A stretch of 64,000 nt of DNA, taken from positions 124,001 to 188,000 of the forward strand of contig NZ_JNYJ01000014.1 of NCBI RefSeq assembly GCF_000716715.1, given 5' to 3'. A model generated the notes under the pieces. The model ran no database searches and was not told where the DNA came from. It was given only the letters and a program-made list of their open reading frames with translations. Numbering within the stretch: the stretch's first letter is position 1; each line of letters begins with the position of its first letter. The DNA is from Dactylosporangium aurantiacum. GTDB lineage: Bacteria > Actinomycetota > Actinomycetes > Mycobacteriales > Micromonosporaceae. This document shows positions 1 to 7,510 of the stretch, piece after piece. The position numbers were made by a program, and so were the translations under genes.

Positions 1-3000
1 ACGAGCAGGACCAGGCGGCCGTCGCGGGCGCCGCGGACCAGGCGGACCATGCGGGACTGCACGGCGAGCCGCTTGGAGCCGCTCAGCTCCGCGCCGTCGC
101 CGGCCCGGCTGGGCAGCCCCTCGGAGACGCCGGCCCGGCGCACGACGCGGATCGTGGTGCGCTGCGGCGACCAGCCGAGCTGGTAGCGGGTGGCGCCGTC
201 GACGCGGTCGACGACGCGGGCGAAGGCGCGCAGGGCCACCAGGACCGAGTAGCTCATGGTGGCGGGGTCGGCGCCGACGTCGGCGATCGCCCGGGTCAGC
301 GGGTTGTCGACCAGGTCGGAGTCGCCGCGGGAGGTGCCGACGGTGACGGTCTTGGCCTGGTGCTTGACGGAGTCGATGGAGCGGGTGAGGTCGTCGACGG
401 CGGCGGTGATCCGGGCCCGGGTGAAGTCGACCGGGTCGGCGGCGACGCGGGGCGCCGTGACGAGGGAGCCGCCGTGGCGCAGCAGCAGCGCCGCGTCGGA
501 CAGCCGCAGCGCGGTGTCGCTGGGCAGCACGCCGCGCATCGTGCCCTCGGCGGCGTCGGCGAGGAACGGGTGCAGGTCGGCGCAGGCCCGTTCGATGTCC
601 TGGAGGGTGACCTTGCCGCTGTCGACGGACAGCTCCAGCGCCGCGAGCGCGCCGCGCAGCGGATCGGCCTTCGCGTCGATGGCCCGCGCCGTGTGGTACG
701 CGAACAGGTGCCCTGCGGCGGTGCTGAGGATCCACGCGAAGACCGGGTGGGCGGCCGGCACCCGGACCACCCACTGCGTCGCCCACGGCACGTCCATGCC
801 CTCGTCGACGATGATGACGGGGGCGTTGCGGTGCGCGGCGAAGATGTCGACCTCCTTGGCGAGGTCGCGCACCTGGCCCGGCGGGGTGCCGGCGGCGCAG
901 ATGAGGATGAACGCCTCGGCGGACAGGTCGACGTGCTTCTTGTCCTCGACCGCGTCGGTGGACATGGTCTTGTAGCACAGCTCGGACAGCTTGATCCGGG
1001 CCTCCTCGGCGGCGACCCGGTTCGGGCCGGAGCCGACCACGGCCCAGTGCGGGTATCGCAGCGCGACCTCGCTGATCCGGGCGATCTCCGGCTCCAGGGC
1101 GCGCAGCTCGGCGAGCTGGTTGGGCATCTCCAGCAGCGCGTGCAGCAGCGTGTCCTCCAGCTCGGTGGCCAGCCGGTCGCAGACGCGGGCGATGTGCAGG
1201 CCGAGGACCGCGCCGGTGGCGACCTGCGAGTAGAACGCCTTGGTGGAGGCGACCGCCATCTCGACGTCGCGGCCGTCGGAGGTGTAGAGCACGCCGTCGC
1301 TCTTGTGCGCCAGGTCGCTGTCGCGGCGGTTGACGATGCCGAGCACGCGGGCGCCGCGGGCGCGGACCATGTCGACGGCGCGGTTGGTGTCGGTGGTGGA
1401 GCCGGACTGGCTGACCGCGACGACGCAGACCGTGGACATGTCGGGGCGCAGGCCCCATGCCGACAGCTCGGTCGCGGGCATCGCCTCGACCGTGATCGCC
1501 GGCTGCAGCAGCGGGCGGACGACGTTCGCGATGCCCCGGCAGGCGACCGCGGCGGTGCCCTGGCCGATGAGCAGGATCTCGGTGATCTCGCCGGCGGCGA
1601 ACCGGTCGCGCAGCGTGCGGGGGAACGACGCCTCGCCGAGCACCGTGGTGAGGTGCTCGCCGTCGGGCACGATCCGGCCGCGGAGGCTGCGGCGGAACGA
1701 CGACGGCGCCTCGGTGATCTCCTTGACCAGGTAGTGCTCGAACTGGCCGCGGGCGACGTCGCGGGTGGTGATCTCGGCGGTCGACACGTGCTCGTCGGTG
1801 ACCGGGACGGGCCGGCCGAGCACCGTGTAGCGCTCCACGGCGGCGAGGGTGCCGGCGCCGGTGCGGTTGAGCGCCACGACGGTGCCGTGCTCGCCGTCGC
1901 CGTCCACGACCGCGCCGTCCAGCCGCAGGTAGCGGTCGGTCCAGCCGACCAGGCCGTACACCTCGCTGGCGACGAGGAAGCAGGCGGGCGCGAACCCGAC
2001 GTAGAGCCCCTGGCCGCTGCCCCGGACGCCGAGCAGCAGCCGGTCGGGGTCCGCGTCGCTCTGCGCGGCGATGGCGAACGAGCCGTGGAACCGCCGGATC
2101 GAGGCGGCGAACGCGCGCACCGGGTCGCCGCCGGCGTCGATCTCGCGGCGCAGCATCACCGGGATGACCTTGGCGTCGGTGGTGATGCCGGACTCGTCGA
2201 CCGGCAGCTCCAGGGTGTCCCGCAGGTCCAGGTGGTTGTCGATGTCGCCGTTGAGCACGGCCGTCGCGTAGCCGGTGCCGCCGTGGGCGCGGGTGGTGCT
2301 GTCCACCGGGTGCGCGTTGGCCTCGCTGATGCGCCCGACGCTCGCCCACCGGGTGTGCGCGAGGACGGTGACCCGCGCGCTGGGCATCGCCAGGACGGTG
2401 TGCAGGGCGTCGTCGGCCTCGATCGCGGCGCGCAGGAACGCGACGTTGTCGCCGAGCCGGCCGATGATCGAGGCCCGCTTGTAGACGAAGGTCAGGCCGG
2501 CGTCCAGCAGCGTGACGGCGGTGTGGCCGTAGCCGGGGTCGGTGCGGCCGGTGATGCCCGCCGCGGCGGCCCGGTCCCGCTCGTCGAGGGTCACCCAGAC
2601 CTGCAGGCCGGCGGAGTCGCGCCCGCGCACCTCGAGGCGGTCGATCGCCTCCAGGGTCGCGTCGATCGCGAGGCAGGCGCGGCCCACGTTGACGTTGGTG
2701 AGCGCGCCGCGGGCTAGCCGGCTGACCCGCTGCGCGACCTGGACCCGGTCGTTGGCGATCGTCCACAGCAGGTCGCGGGCCTGCCCGGCGCGCCGCTGGA
2801 CCGCCTCGAGCTGCTCGGGGTCCAGCAGGTGCCCGCCCTCGTCGAGGCCTCGGTCGAGCCCGTCGAGCCACGCGGTGTGCGCGTCGACCCGGTCCTGCAC
2901 CTGGGTGCGCAGGTCGGCGTCGGCGGTCAGCCGGTAGCAGCCGGTCGGCGCGGTGAACAGCGCGGCGGCCGTGCCCAGCTCCTTGACCAGCACGTCCAGC

Positions 3001-3140
3001 AGGCCGGTCAGGCCGGCGTGCTCAGCCGCGCGGGCGGGGTCGGCGGTCGGCGGCTCGGGCAGGCTGTCCAGCAGCTGGGCTGCGGTGACCTCCTCGAGCT
3101 GGACACTGTAGTCCGGCAATGCGGCGACGATCCCACACAC
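1..3140 (-). CDS. GlmS-like glutaminase/SIS-domain aminotransferase, extended form (3' end outside window)
   Basis: Translation from GTG 3140 begins MCGIVAALPDYS, so Cys2 would be the N-terminal glutaminase nucleophile after Met removal. GlmS landmarks follow: RGRDSAG near residue 170, HTRWASVGR near 260 with NAHP after it, and NGDIDNH. Two SIS sugar-isomerase domains are visible, one with SQSGSTTDT near residue 573 and one starting GSGPNR near 700. The predicted role is making glucosamine-6-phosphate from fructose-6-phosphate and glutamine. At 1046 visible residues and still open, it is much longer than the roughly 610 of ordinary GlmS. Part of the excess is a helical insert of about 150 residues between CGIV and RGRDSAG. 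An AAGGGG Shine-Dalgarno precedes the start. It could be a paralogue with another sugar-phosphate substrate. Confidence 0.85.
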   Translation of the reverse strand, partial: MCGIVAALPDYSVQLEEVTAAQLLDSLPEPPTADPARAAEHAGLTGLLDVLVKELGTAAALFTAPTGCYRLTADADLRTQVQDRVDAHTAWLDGLDRGLDEGGHLLDPEQLEAVQRRAGQARDLLWTIANDRVQVAQRVSRLARGALTNVNVGRACLAIDATLEAIDRLEVRGRDSAGLQVWVTLDERDRAAAAGITGRTDPGYGHTAVTLLDAGLTFVYKRASIIGRLGDNVAFLRAAIEADDALHTVLAMPSARVTVLAHTRWASVGRISEANAHPVDSTTRAHGGTGYATAVLNGDIDNHLDLRDTLELPVDESGITTDAKVIPVMLRREIDAGGDPVRAFAASIRRFHGSFAIAAQSDADPDRLLLGVRGSGQGLYVGFAPACFLVASEVYGLVGWTDRYLRLDGAVVDGDGEHGTVVALNRTGAGTLAAVERYTVLGRPVPVTDEHVSTAEITTRDVARGQFEHYLVKEITEAPSSFRRSLRGRIVPDGEHLTTVLGEASFPRTLRDRFAAGEITEILLIGQGTAAVACRGIANVVRPLLQPAITVEAMPATELSAWGLRPDMSTVCVVAVSQSGSTTDTNRAVDMVRARGARVLGIVNRRDSDLAHKSDGVLYTSDGRDVEMAVASTKAFYSQVATGAVLGLHIARVCDRLATELEDTLLHALLEMPNQLAELRALEPEIARISEVALRYPHWAVVGSGPNRVAAEEARIKLSELCYKTMSTDAVEDKKHVDLSAEAFILICAAGTPPGQVRDLAKEVDIFAAHRNAPVIIVDEGMDVPWATQWVVRVPAAHPVFAWILSTAAGHLFAYHTARAIDAKADPLRGALAALELSVDSGKVTLQDIERACADLHPFLADAAEGTMRGVLPSDTALRLSDAALLLRHGGSLVTAPRVAADPVDFTRARITAAVDDLTRSIDSVKHQAKTVTVGTSRGDSDLVDNPLTRAIADVGADPATMSYSVLVALRAFARVVDRVDGATRYQLGWSPQRTTIRVVRRAGVSEGLPSRAGDGAELSGSKRLAVQSRMVRLVRGARDGRLVLL

Positions 3141-3270
3141 GTCGTAAACCCCTTCGCTACCCGCCCGGTGCGCCTTGGCGCTGTCGCAAGGCACCCCGCA
3201 CGCTAGCAGCGATCGCCCATCCGTGGTGCGCGCAACGTCGCCTCCGGCGCCGTCAGGCCGTCACCGAGGC

Positions 3271-3299
3271 AACATAACCGCAGCTCAGAGAGGTTGCAA
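3271..3299 (-). promoter_or_regulatory. Promoter of the GlmS-like gene
   Basis: On the minus strand TTGCAA (3299-3294) and TATGTT (3276-3271) are separated by exactly 17 bp, a good vegetative-type -35/-10 pair. Transcription would begin near 3264 and leave a leader of about 124 nt before the GTG at 3140. The TSS is inferred. Confidence 0.6.
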
Positions 3300-3300
3300 A

Positions 3301-3323
3301 ATCGCGCATGTCAGATGCGCGAT
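3301..3323. promoter_or_regulatory. Perfect 9-bp inverted repeat next to the -35 box
   Basis: ATCGCGCAT and ATGCGCGAT flank a 5-nt centre (GTCAG), ending 1 bp from the -35 box of the GlmS-like gene. It could be an operator for that promoter. Lying about 75 nt past the dehydrogenase stop on the same strand, it could instead be that gene's terminator hairpin. Confidence 0.45.
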
Positions 3324-3397
3324 GTGTCGGTACGCCGCCCGCCGGATGCTCCAGTTGATGCCGAGCGTAGTTGGCGGGGCAGCGCACCGTGACGGTT

Positions 3398-4420
3398 TCA
3401 GGGGCGCAACAGCGTCTTGACCGCCCGCCGCTCGTCCATCGCGCGGTACCCCTCGGCGGCCTGGTCGAGCGGCAGCTCCAGGTCGAATACGAGACCGGGG
3501 TCGATGCGCCGCTCGAGGATCAGGTCGATGAGCTCCGGCAGGAACCGGCGCACCGGGGCCGGCCCGCCGTGCAGGTGGACGTGGGAGTAGAACAGCTCCG
3601 TGCCGGGCAGCTCGACGCCGTGCGCGACGCCGACGTACCCGACGTGCCCGCCGGGGCGGGTGGCGCGGATCGCCTGCATCATCGACTCCTGGGTGCCGAC
3701 CGCCTCGACGACCGAGTGCGCGCCGAGCCCGTCGGTGAGGTCCTTGATCCGGGCGACGCCCTCGTCGCCGCGCTCGGTGACGATGTCGGTGGCCCCGTAG
3801 TGCAGGGCGAGCTTCTGCCGGTCGGCGTGCCGGCTCATCGCGATGATCCGCTCCGCGCCGAGCTGCCGGGCCGCGAGCACGCCGAGCAGCCCGACGGCGC
3901 CGTCGCCGACCACCGCCACGGTCCTGCCGGGGCCGACCTCGGCGGCGACGGCGCCGAACCAGCCGGTGCCGAGCACGTCGGAGGCCGCGAGGAGCCCCGG
4001 CACGAGGTCCTCCGGCGGTGCCTCCGGCGTCGCGACGAGGGTGCCGTCGGCGAGCGGCACCCGCAGCCGTTCGGCCTGCGCGCCGAGCGCGCCGACGGGC
4101 TCGCGGTGCACGCAGGAGCTCTGGTAGCCGGCCCGGCAGATCTCGCACGTGTTGTCCGAGGCGAAGAACGACCCCACCACGAACTGGCCCGGCTTGACGA
4201 GCCGGACGTCGCCACCGACCTCCTCGACGACACCGACGTACTCGTGCCCCATCGGCGAGGGCTTGTTCACCGGTTCGACGCCCCGGTACGGCCACAGGTC
4301 CGACCCGCACACGCACGTCGCGGCGAGCCGGATGACGGCGTCGGTCGGGTGCTCGATCCTCGGGTCCTGCCGCTGCTCGACGCGCACGTCGCCGGGCGCG
4401 TACAACACTGCTCCTCGCAT
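3398..4420 (-). CDS. Zinc-dependent alcohol dehydrogenase (MDR family)
   Basis: 340 residues from ATG 4420, preceded by GAGAGGAATC as ribosome site. The N-terminal GroES-like half shows CVCGSDLWPYRG and GHEYVGVVEEVG, which hold the catalytic-zinc ligands. A structural-zinc lobe reads TCEICRAGYQSSC, with three of the usual four cysteines obvious. The Rossmann half carries VVGDGAVGLLGV for NAD(P) binding. It should be a cytosolic NAD(P)-dependent dehydrogenase; the substrate cannot be read from sequence. The reading frame is open further upstream, but that part looks like antisense to the neighbour and lacks family similarity. The gene is 113 bp downstream of the FGE-like gene on the same strand. 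Confidence 0.88.
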   Translation of the reverse strand: MRGAVLYAPGDVRVEQRQDPRIEHPTDAVIRLAATCVCGSDLWPYRGVEPVNKPSPMGHEYVGVVEEVGGDVRLVKPGQFVVGSFFASDNTCEICRAGYQSSCVHREPVGALGAQAERLRVPLADGTLVATPEAPPEDLVPGLLAASDVLGTGWFGAVAAEVGPGRTVAVVGDGAVGLLGVLAARQLGAERIIAMSRHADRQKLALHYGATDIVTERGDEGVARIKDLTDGLGAHSVVEAVGTQESMMQAIRATRPGGHVGYVGVAHGVELPGTELFYSHVHLHGGPAPVRRFLPELIDLILERRIDPGLVFDLELPLDQAAEGYRAMDERRAVKTLLRP

Positions 4421-4533
4421 GAGGTGATTCCTCTCGGTTTCCGTCCCGGTGGGCCACGACGCCCGGCAGCGCCGTCCCGGCCACCCCACGGTCGCCGGGG
4501 CCCGCGAGTCCCTCATGTCCCGGTGGGCCGGGT

Positions 4534-5328
4534 TCACACCTCCCGGGCGGCCGGCAGGGCCAGCGCGGGGCGCACGGCGGCGAACGTGTCGTGCATGCCG
4601 CGGGCGGCCGACAGCATGAGCATCCACTCGTTGCAGCCCTGCCACGGGCTCACGTCGGCGGCGCCGCCGCGGACCACCCGGCGGCCCGGCCCGGTGCGGG
4701 CGGTGCCGTCCACGGGCGCGCCGTCGTACCCGGGCGCGTACACGTCCGCGCACAGCTCGCCGAGCGAGCCCATCGCGGCCAGGCCGAACGCGTTCTCGCT
4801 CGCCGCGACCCGGTCCTCGGCCACGAACCGCTCCAGCAGCTCCGCCTCGTCGGGCACCCGGTCCCCGCGGTGCGTCAGCGTGGTCGTGCCGGCGCGGGCC
4901 GCGTACTCCCACTCGGCCTCGGTCGGTAGCCGGAACGGCAGCGCCGCGAGCAGGTCGTGCAGCTCACCCTCCAGCCTGGCGGCCACCCCGTCGTCCTCGG
5001 CGTAGTCGTCGCTGTAGTCGGGCAGCCAGTGCCGCACCTGTGCGACGGTGAGCGGGTGGCGGGCCAGCAGCAGCGGCCCGACGGTCACCTCGCGGACGGG
5101 GCGGACGGCCTCGAAGTCGCGCGGTGACACCTCGAACTCCTCGTGGGCCGCGAGACTTTCCCCGCGCTCCGCGATGCCGTGCAGCGCCGCGATCTCCCTG
5201 TCGGACAGGCCCATGCGGAACGTGCCGCCCGGCACCAGCCGGAACAGCACGCCGCTCGGGTCGTGCCGCCACGCCGCCCGTCCGGCGACGTCCAGCTGCG
5301 ACCAGTCGTCACCCAGCGCGCTCAGCAC
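4534..5328 (-). CDS. FGE/SUMF1-fold protein, probably without formylglycine activity
   Basis: 264 residues. The family core is clear: a VPGGTFRMGLS-like N-terminal strand, RLPTEAEWEYAARAG near residue 133, ENAFGL, and a VVRGGAAD segment in place of the usual RGGSW. Sulfatase-activating FGE uses two close cysteines near the RGG segment. Here only one cysteine (in WQGCNEW) is nearby, so I infer it does not make formylglycine. SUMF1-fold proteins also act as non-haem iron enzymes or binding domains. Its start overlaps the end of the MarR gene by 20 bp, so the two are probably cotranscribed and translationally coupled. Confidence 0.72.
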   Translation of the reverse strand: MLSALGDDWSQLDVAGRAAWRHDPSGVLFRLVPGGTFRMGLSDREIAALHGIAERGESLAAHEEFEVSPRDFEAVRPVREVTVGPLLLARHPLTVAQVRHWLPDYSDDYAEDDGVAARLEGELHDLLAALPFRLPTEAEWEYAARAGTTTLTHRGDRVPDEAELLERFVAEDRVAASENAFGLAAMGSLGELCADVYAPGYDGAPVDGTARTGPGRRVVRGGAADVSPWQGCNEWMLMLSAARGMHDTFAAVRPALALPAAREV

Positions 5329-5746
5329 GCGATGACGGTACCGCAGAGGCGGCGTCGAGCAGCTCGATCAGCCGCCGCTGCTGCGCGGCGTCCAGGCGGT
5401 CGATCATGGGGGTCAGCGCGCGCTGGATCTGCTCGTGCAGGCGGGCGGTGAGCTGCTGGCCGGCGTCGGTCATGTACACGTCGACGGCCCGCCGGTCGTC
5501 GGGGTTCTTGTCGCGGGCCAGCAGGCCGCGGCGTTCGGCGCGGTCGATCAGGCCGGACATCGTCGACTTGTCCAGGCCCAGGTACGCGGCCAGCTCGGTC
5601 ACCTGCAGCCGCCGGTCCCGCAGGATGCCGAGGACCCGCAGCTGGGTCAGCGACAGGTCGTGCTCGGCGCCGGTGCGGGTGAGCACGCCCATCACCTGGA
5701 AGGCGTTGAGGACGAGCGCCTCCGCCAGCGGGTGCCGGCCATGCAC
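5309..5746 (-). CDS. MarR-family transcriptional regulator
   Basis: 145 residues from GTG 5746. The winged-helix core spans about residues 27-95: LSLTQLRVLGILRDRR, then VTELAAYLGLDKSTMSGLIDR, then a wing with NPDDRRAVDVYMTDAG. GTG 5746 is the only start that keeps the first dimerisation helix (LAEALVLNAFQVMGV). The next start, GTG 5695, would delete it. The chosen start overlaps the ATG of the divergent oxidoreductase by 6 bp. This layout usually means the regulator controls itself and the divergent gene. The downstream FGE-like gene overlaps its 3' end. Confidence 0.85.
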   Translation of the reverse strand: MHGRHPLAEALVLNAFQVMGVLTRTGAEHDLSLTQLRVLGILRDRRLQVTELAAYLGLDKSTMSGLIDRAERRGLLARDKNPDDRRAVDVYMTDAGQQLTARLHEQIQRALTPMIDRLDAAQQRRLIELLDAASAVPSSRAERAG

Positions 5747-6670
5747 GCTGCCGTCATCACCGCGTTCGACGCCCCACCGAGCTACCGCGAGCACCCCGAG
5801 CCCGTCGCCGCCGGCGAGCACGACCTGGTCGTCGACGTGCTCGCCGCCGGCCTGCACCACCTGACCCGGGCCAAGGCGAACGGCTCGCACTACTCCAGCA
5901 CCGGGGCGCTGCCGCTGGTCCCCGGCGCCGACGCCGTCGTCCGCGACGCGCAGGGCCGGCTGCGGTACGCGGCGCTCGACGACACCCCGTTCGGCACGTT
6001 CGCCGACCGTACCGTCATCGACGAGCGGCGCAGCGTCGTGCTGCCCGACGAGGTCGACCCGGTCCGGATCGCGGCCGCGATGAACCCGGCGATGTCCTCC
6101 TGGGTCGCGCTGCGCCGCCGCATCGACTTCCGGCCCGGCGGGCGCGTGCTCATCCTCGGCGCCACCGGCAACGCCGGCCGGATGGCGGTCCAGATCGCCA
6201 AGCTGCTCGGCGCGGCGCACGTCACCGCCGCCGGCCGCGACCCCGCCCGCCTCGCCGCGCTGCCGGCCCTCGGCGCCGACCAGACCGTCACCTTCGACCA
6301 GATCGAGCGGGCCGCCGACGCCGACGTCGTCATCGACTACGTGTGGGGCGAGCCCTCCGCCGGCGCGATGATCCCGCTGCTCACCGCCCGCACCGACCGC
6401 GGCGCCCCGCTCACCTGGATCCAGATCGGGTCCCTCGCGGGCCGCACCGCCCCGATCCCGTCCGCCGCCCTGCGCGCCGCCCGCCTCCAGCTCGTCGGCA
6501 GCGGCATCGGCTCCGTGCCCGCCAGGCACTTCCTCGAGGAGCTGCCCGCCCTCGCCGCCGCCGTCACCCGCGGCGAGATCGACGTGCGGGCCCGCGCCGT
6601 GCCGCTCGCCGAGGTGTCGCACGCCTGGACCACCGCCGCCACGGACGAGCGCATCGTCTTCGTCCCGTGA
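5741..6670 (+). CDS. Quinone-oxidoreductase-like medium-chain dehydrogenase (zinc-free type)
   Basis: 309 residues from ATG 5741 (MHAAVITAFDAPPSY, the standard start of this family). It has a GroES-like N-terminal half, then a Rossmann motif VLILGATGNAGRMAVQIAKLLGA typical of NADPH:quinone or enoyl reductases. The cysteine clusters of zinc dehydrogenases are absent. It probably reduces quinones or electrophilic carbonyls using NADPH in the cytosol. There is no Shine-Dalgarno upstream, so a leaderless mRNA is likely. It is divergent from, and overlaps, the MarR gene, the classic regulator-target arrangement for xenobiotic-responsive reductases. Confidence 0.85.
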   Translation: MHAAVITAFDAPPSYREHPEPVAAGEHDLVVDVLAAGLHHLTRAKANGSHYSSTGALPLVPGADAVVRDAQGRLRYAALDDTPFGTFADRTVIDERRSVVLPDEVDPVRIAAAMNPAMSSWVALRRRIDFRPGGRVLILGATGNAGRMAVQIAKLLGAAHVTAAGRDPARLAALPALGADQTVTFDQIERAADADVVIDYVWGEPSAGAMIPLLTARTDRGAPLTWIQIGSLAGRTAPIPSAALRAARLQLVGSGIGSVPARHFLEELPALAAAVTRGEIDVRARAVPLAEVSHAWTTAATDERIVFVP

Positions 6671-6838
6671 GCCGGGTGCCGGCCGCTGCGAGGGCGGGAC
6701 CGCCGCGGCGCGGCGACCTTCACCGCGGCGATAGGACGGCCTGCTCGGCCGACCTCCTCCCACGCCGTCCACATGCCCATGCGCCGGCGGGAGATGCCGA
6801 ACGAGCGGCCGGATCAGCAGCCGGTCGCCGTGCCGGCT

Positions 6839-7306
6839 TCAGCGCAGGCCGGTGACGGCACCGATCGCCGCTGCCAGCGCATCCTCGGCCCGCCCAGGCA
6901 GGGTCCCGCGCCGGGCGGCGAGGCGGGCGGCGAGACCGGGCCCGGCCAGCCACTCGACGACCTGCCCGGGCCCCGGCCTGGGCGGGCCGTACAGGCCCTC
7001 GGGTTCCTCGACGGCCAGGTAGGCGTTCCAGGGCCGCGTCCCGGCTCGGATCGCGGCGATCTCCCGGGCGTACCCGGCCAGGTTCGCCAGGGCGACCGGG
7101 TCGCCCGAGTACTCCCAGTGGCGCAGGTACGGCCAGAGGTCGTCCTCGATCAGCATGATGCCGGTGAGGACCGGTTCGAACTCGCACAGGTGGACGTCCG
7201 CGGTGATCGACGCCTGCCAGTGCGCCGCCGCGAAGTCCCGCACCGCCGCGCGTTCCGGTGCGGGCCAGGTCGCGAAGTCACCGTACGCGAGGTGGCCGTA
7301 GACCAC
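6839..7306 (-). CDS. Conserved hypothetical protein
   Basis: 155 residues from GTG 7306; family not recognised. It is rich in Trp and acidic residues (DLWPYLRHWEYSGDPVALANL, then AIRAGTRPWNAYLAVEEPEG) with no signal peptide or membrane segment. The start is uncertain. The frame stays open upstream past 7430, and the extra residues look coding (EDLRRYAADSLTLWGDL, then DLKHVEV), but they contain no ATG, GTG or TTG. A rare CTG start or a 5' truncation is possible. It lies beyond the hairpin that follows the MMPL gene on the same strand. Confidence 0.6.
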   Translation of the reverse strand: MVYGHLAYGDFATWPAPERAAVRDFAAAHWQASITADVHLCEFEPVLTGIMLIEDDLWPYLRHWEYSGDPVALANLAGYAREIAAIRAGTRPWNAYLAVEEPEGLYGPPRPGPGQVVEWLAGPGLAARLAARRGTLPGRAEDALAAAIGAVTGLR

Positions 7307-7461
7307 CTCGACGTGCTTGAGGTCGCCGAGGTCACCCCACAGCGTCAGCGAGTCGGCGGCGTACCGCCGCAGGTCCTCTTCGGCCAGCTCGCGAGGCGGC
7401 GCCCGGTGTGCCGTGTCTGCCGTGGCGATGGTAGGCCCTACCCGCCGGCCCGGCCGACGCG

Positions 7462-7495
7462 CGACGGCCCGGCGCCTGGGGCGGCCGGGCCGTCG
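7462..7495 (-). terminator. Hairpin terminator after the MMPL transporter gene
   Basis: A perfect 12-bp inverted repeat (CGACGGCCCGGC / GCCGGGCCGTCG) with a 10-nt loop begins 16 nt past the MMPL stop codon. There is no T tract, as is usual in high-GC actinobacteria. Confidence 0.65.
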
Positions 7496-7510
7496 GGGCG
7501 TGGTGCGCTG

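Noticed and set aside
360..2717. Long plus-strand open frame (785 codons) opposite the GlmS-like gene
   Set aside because: Composition is Arg/Gly/Val/Asp-rich low-complexity typical of antisense frames in GC-rich DNA; the minus strand has clear glutaminase and SIS motifs.
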